Positions 63,419 to 64,000 of a DNA stretch of 64,000 nt are shown here, in pieces. The stretch is taken from assembly GCA_022575985.1 (NCBI GenBank), contig JAKSXM010000107.1, positions 1,488,001 to 1,552,000 on the forward strand. Reading direction: 5' to 3'. The position numbers were made by a program, and so were the translations under genes. Position 1 is the first letter of the stretch; every line of letters starts with the position of its first letter. Under the pieces are notes generated by a model. It saw nothing but the letters and a program-made list of their open reading frames with translations. It was not told where the DNA came from and did no database searches. Source of the stretch: Anagrus nilaparvatae (Eukaryota; Arthropoda; Insecta; Hymenoptera; Mymaridae).

Positions 63419-64000
63419 TGTTATTTTCAGAAGCTTTCTGAATTATTGTTCTTATTTTTTACGTAATAGGTGGCCCTGAAAAGGGCCGGTGGATTTTTTA
63501 GCATTTGATGCGTGGCCCCAGCCACACGTTTTACACCCAACAATTCACAAGCATACAACAAATTCAATCACCAAGGTCACAAATACACATTCATACACAA
63601 ACATACAAAAGAGAAACAAAAACTTACAAACATGCGAGCACCTCGTGCTCAGGTGACTTCTCCTGGCCAGGAATATCAATGTCCACCTCTTCAAGCCTAC
63701 GAGCTCGGAAAATTGCACCAAGCGATTCAAACAATTACAGCTTACGAGCTGCTTCAATGAGGATTTAACGTCCGAAAGCCATGGACTCCTCCAAGTGCAC
63801 CAAGCACATCAGCAACAATCAAACCAGCAAACAATCTCATCCACAGCATAGCGAAGATGTCAAGGTAGCCGCGTGCGTGAAGGCTGAAGTCAGGACAGCA
63901 AATGCTGCTTTGGCCAGATTCGCGGTTATACTTATAGGCCTTCGCTGACTTCGAGCTCGTTCACTGATTGGAGCGCGCGCAACAATTATGAGATGTGGCA
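63419..64000 (-). repeat. right copy of the repeat (probable 5' LTR, truncated by the window)
   Basis: Nearly identical to 61044-61621 and continues past the window end, so its full length is unknown. It includes the third histone-type stem-loop at 63472-63487 (minus strand). Confidence 0.75.
63472..63487 (-). ncRNA. histone-type 3' stem-loop, copy in the right LTR-like repeat
   Basis: GGCCCTTTTCAGGGCC on the minus strand, the same as at 61097-61112, conserved in both LTR-like copies. Confidence 0.7.

Larger units (their letters stand above)
61044..64000 (-). mobile_element. probable non-autonomous LTR retrotransposon, cut by the window end
   Basis: Sequence from 61044 (TGTTATTTTCAGAAGC) repeats from 63419 to the window end with very few differences, 2,375 bp apart. 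Abutting the right copy on the minus strand is TGGTGCATCAACCGGGAA, which is complementary to a tRNA 3' end reading TTCCCGG-TTGATGC-A-CCA. This supports two LTRs with a 1.8-kb interior, sense minus. A minus-strand TATAA lies in the LTR at 61556-61552. No gag or pol is recognisable. A plain tandem duplication is the alternative; the far LTR boundary and polypurine tract could not be defined. Confidence 0.5.

Noticed and set aside
61044..64000. Intact histone gene cluster
   Set aside because: Stem-loops are histone-like, but no H1, H2A, H2B, H3 or H4 frame is present between them.

Overview
The window is AT-rich eukaryotic DNA, almost certainly from an arthropod and most likely an insect. The evidence is short GT-AG introns, dense nested transposable elements (Helitron, hAT, Penelope-like, fold-back elements) and an LTR retroelement whose gag, pol and F-like envelope genes are of insect gypsy/errantivirus type. 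I cannot name the species. I found no ordinary host gene; nearly everything recognisable is mobile-element DNA or derived from it.

Layout. 1-8.8 kb: a 127-bp tandem array, a decayed Helitron replicase/helicase, and a nested fold-back element with TTAA target duplications (4848-8634). 8.8-16.6 kb: AT-rich spacer with three palindromic MITEs. 16651-35210: one 18.56-kb LTR retroelement on the minus strand, with apparently identical 623-bp LTRs and a GTAG target duplication. 35.2-46.8 kb: MITEs, two satellite-like arrays and a broken hAT transposase. 46803-54969: an 8.2-kb fold-back element with a broken transposase gene; each of its arms carries another palindromic insertion. 55-60.8 kb: Penelope-like remnants (GIY-YIG fragment, hammerhead-like motifs) and inverted repeats. 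61044-64000: a probable non-autonomous LTR element with a tRNA-Gly-like primer site and histone-type 3' stem-loops, cut by the window end.

The outstanding object is the 18.56-kb retroelement. In sense order (minus strand) it has the 5' LTR, primer site, a leader with three repeats, gag (four CCHC knuckles), a GGGAAAC -1 frameshift site, pol (PR-RT-RNase H-IN), a chuvirus-type glycoprotein gene, and a second, gypsy/F-like envelope gene. Then comes a roughly 5-kb accessory region: a Cys-rich 239-aa protein and two tandem paralogous ~110-aa proteins with acidic tails. Interleaved on the opposite strand are two intron-containing genes: a 91-aa acidic protein and a JmjC-like/C2H2 zinc-finger protein preceded by an upstream ORF. 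The plus-strand genes have a TATA/initiator promoter at 18134 and a 13-copy array of hairpin repeats upstream. Two unrelated envelopes together with an ambisense, spliced accessory module make this far larger and more virus-like than an ordinary errantivirus. Intact gag-pol-env frames and matching LTRs point to a recent insertion.

Counts, boundaries and identities were read by eye; no alignment or database search was run.
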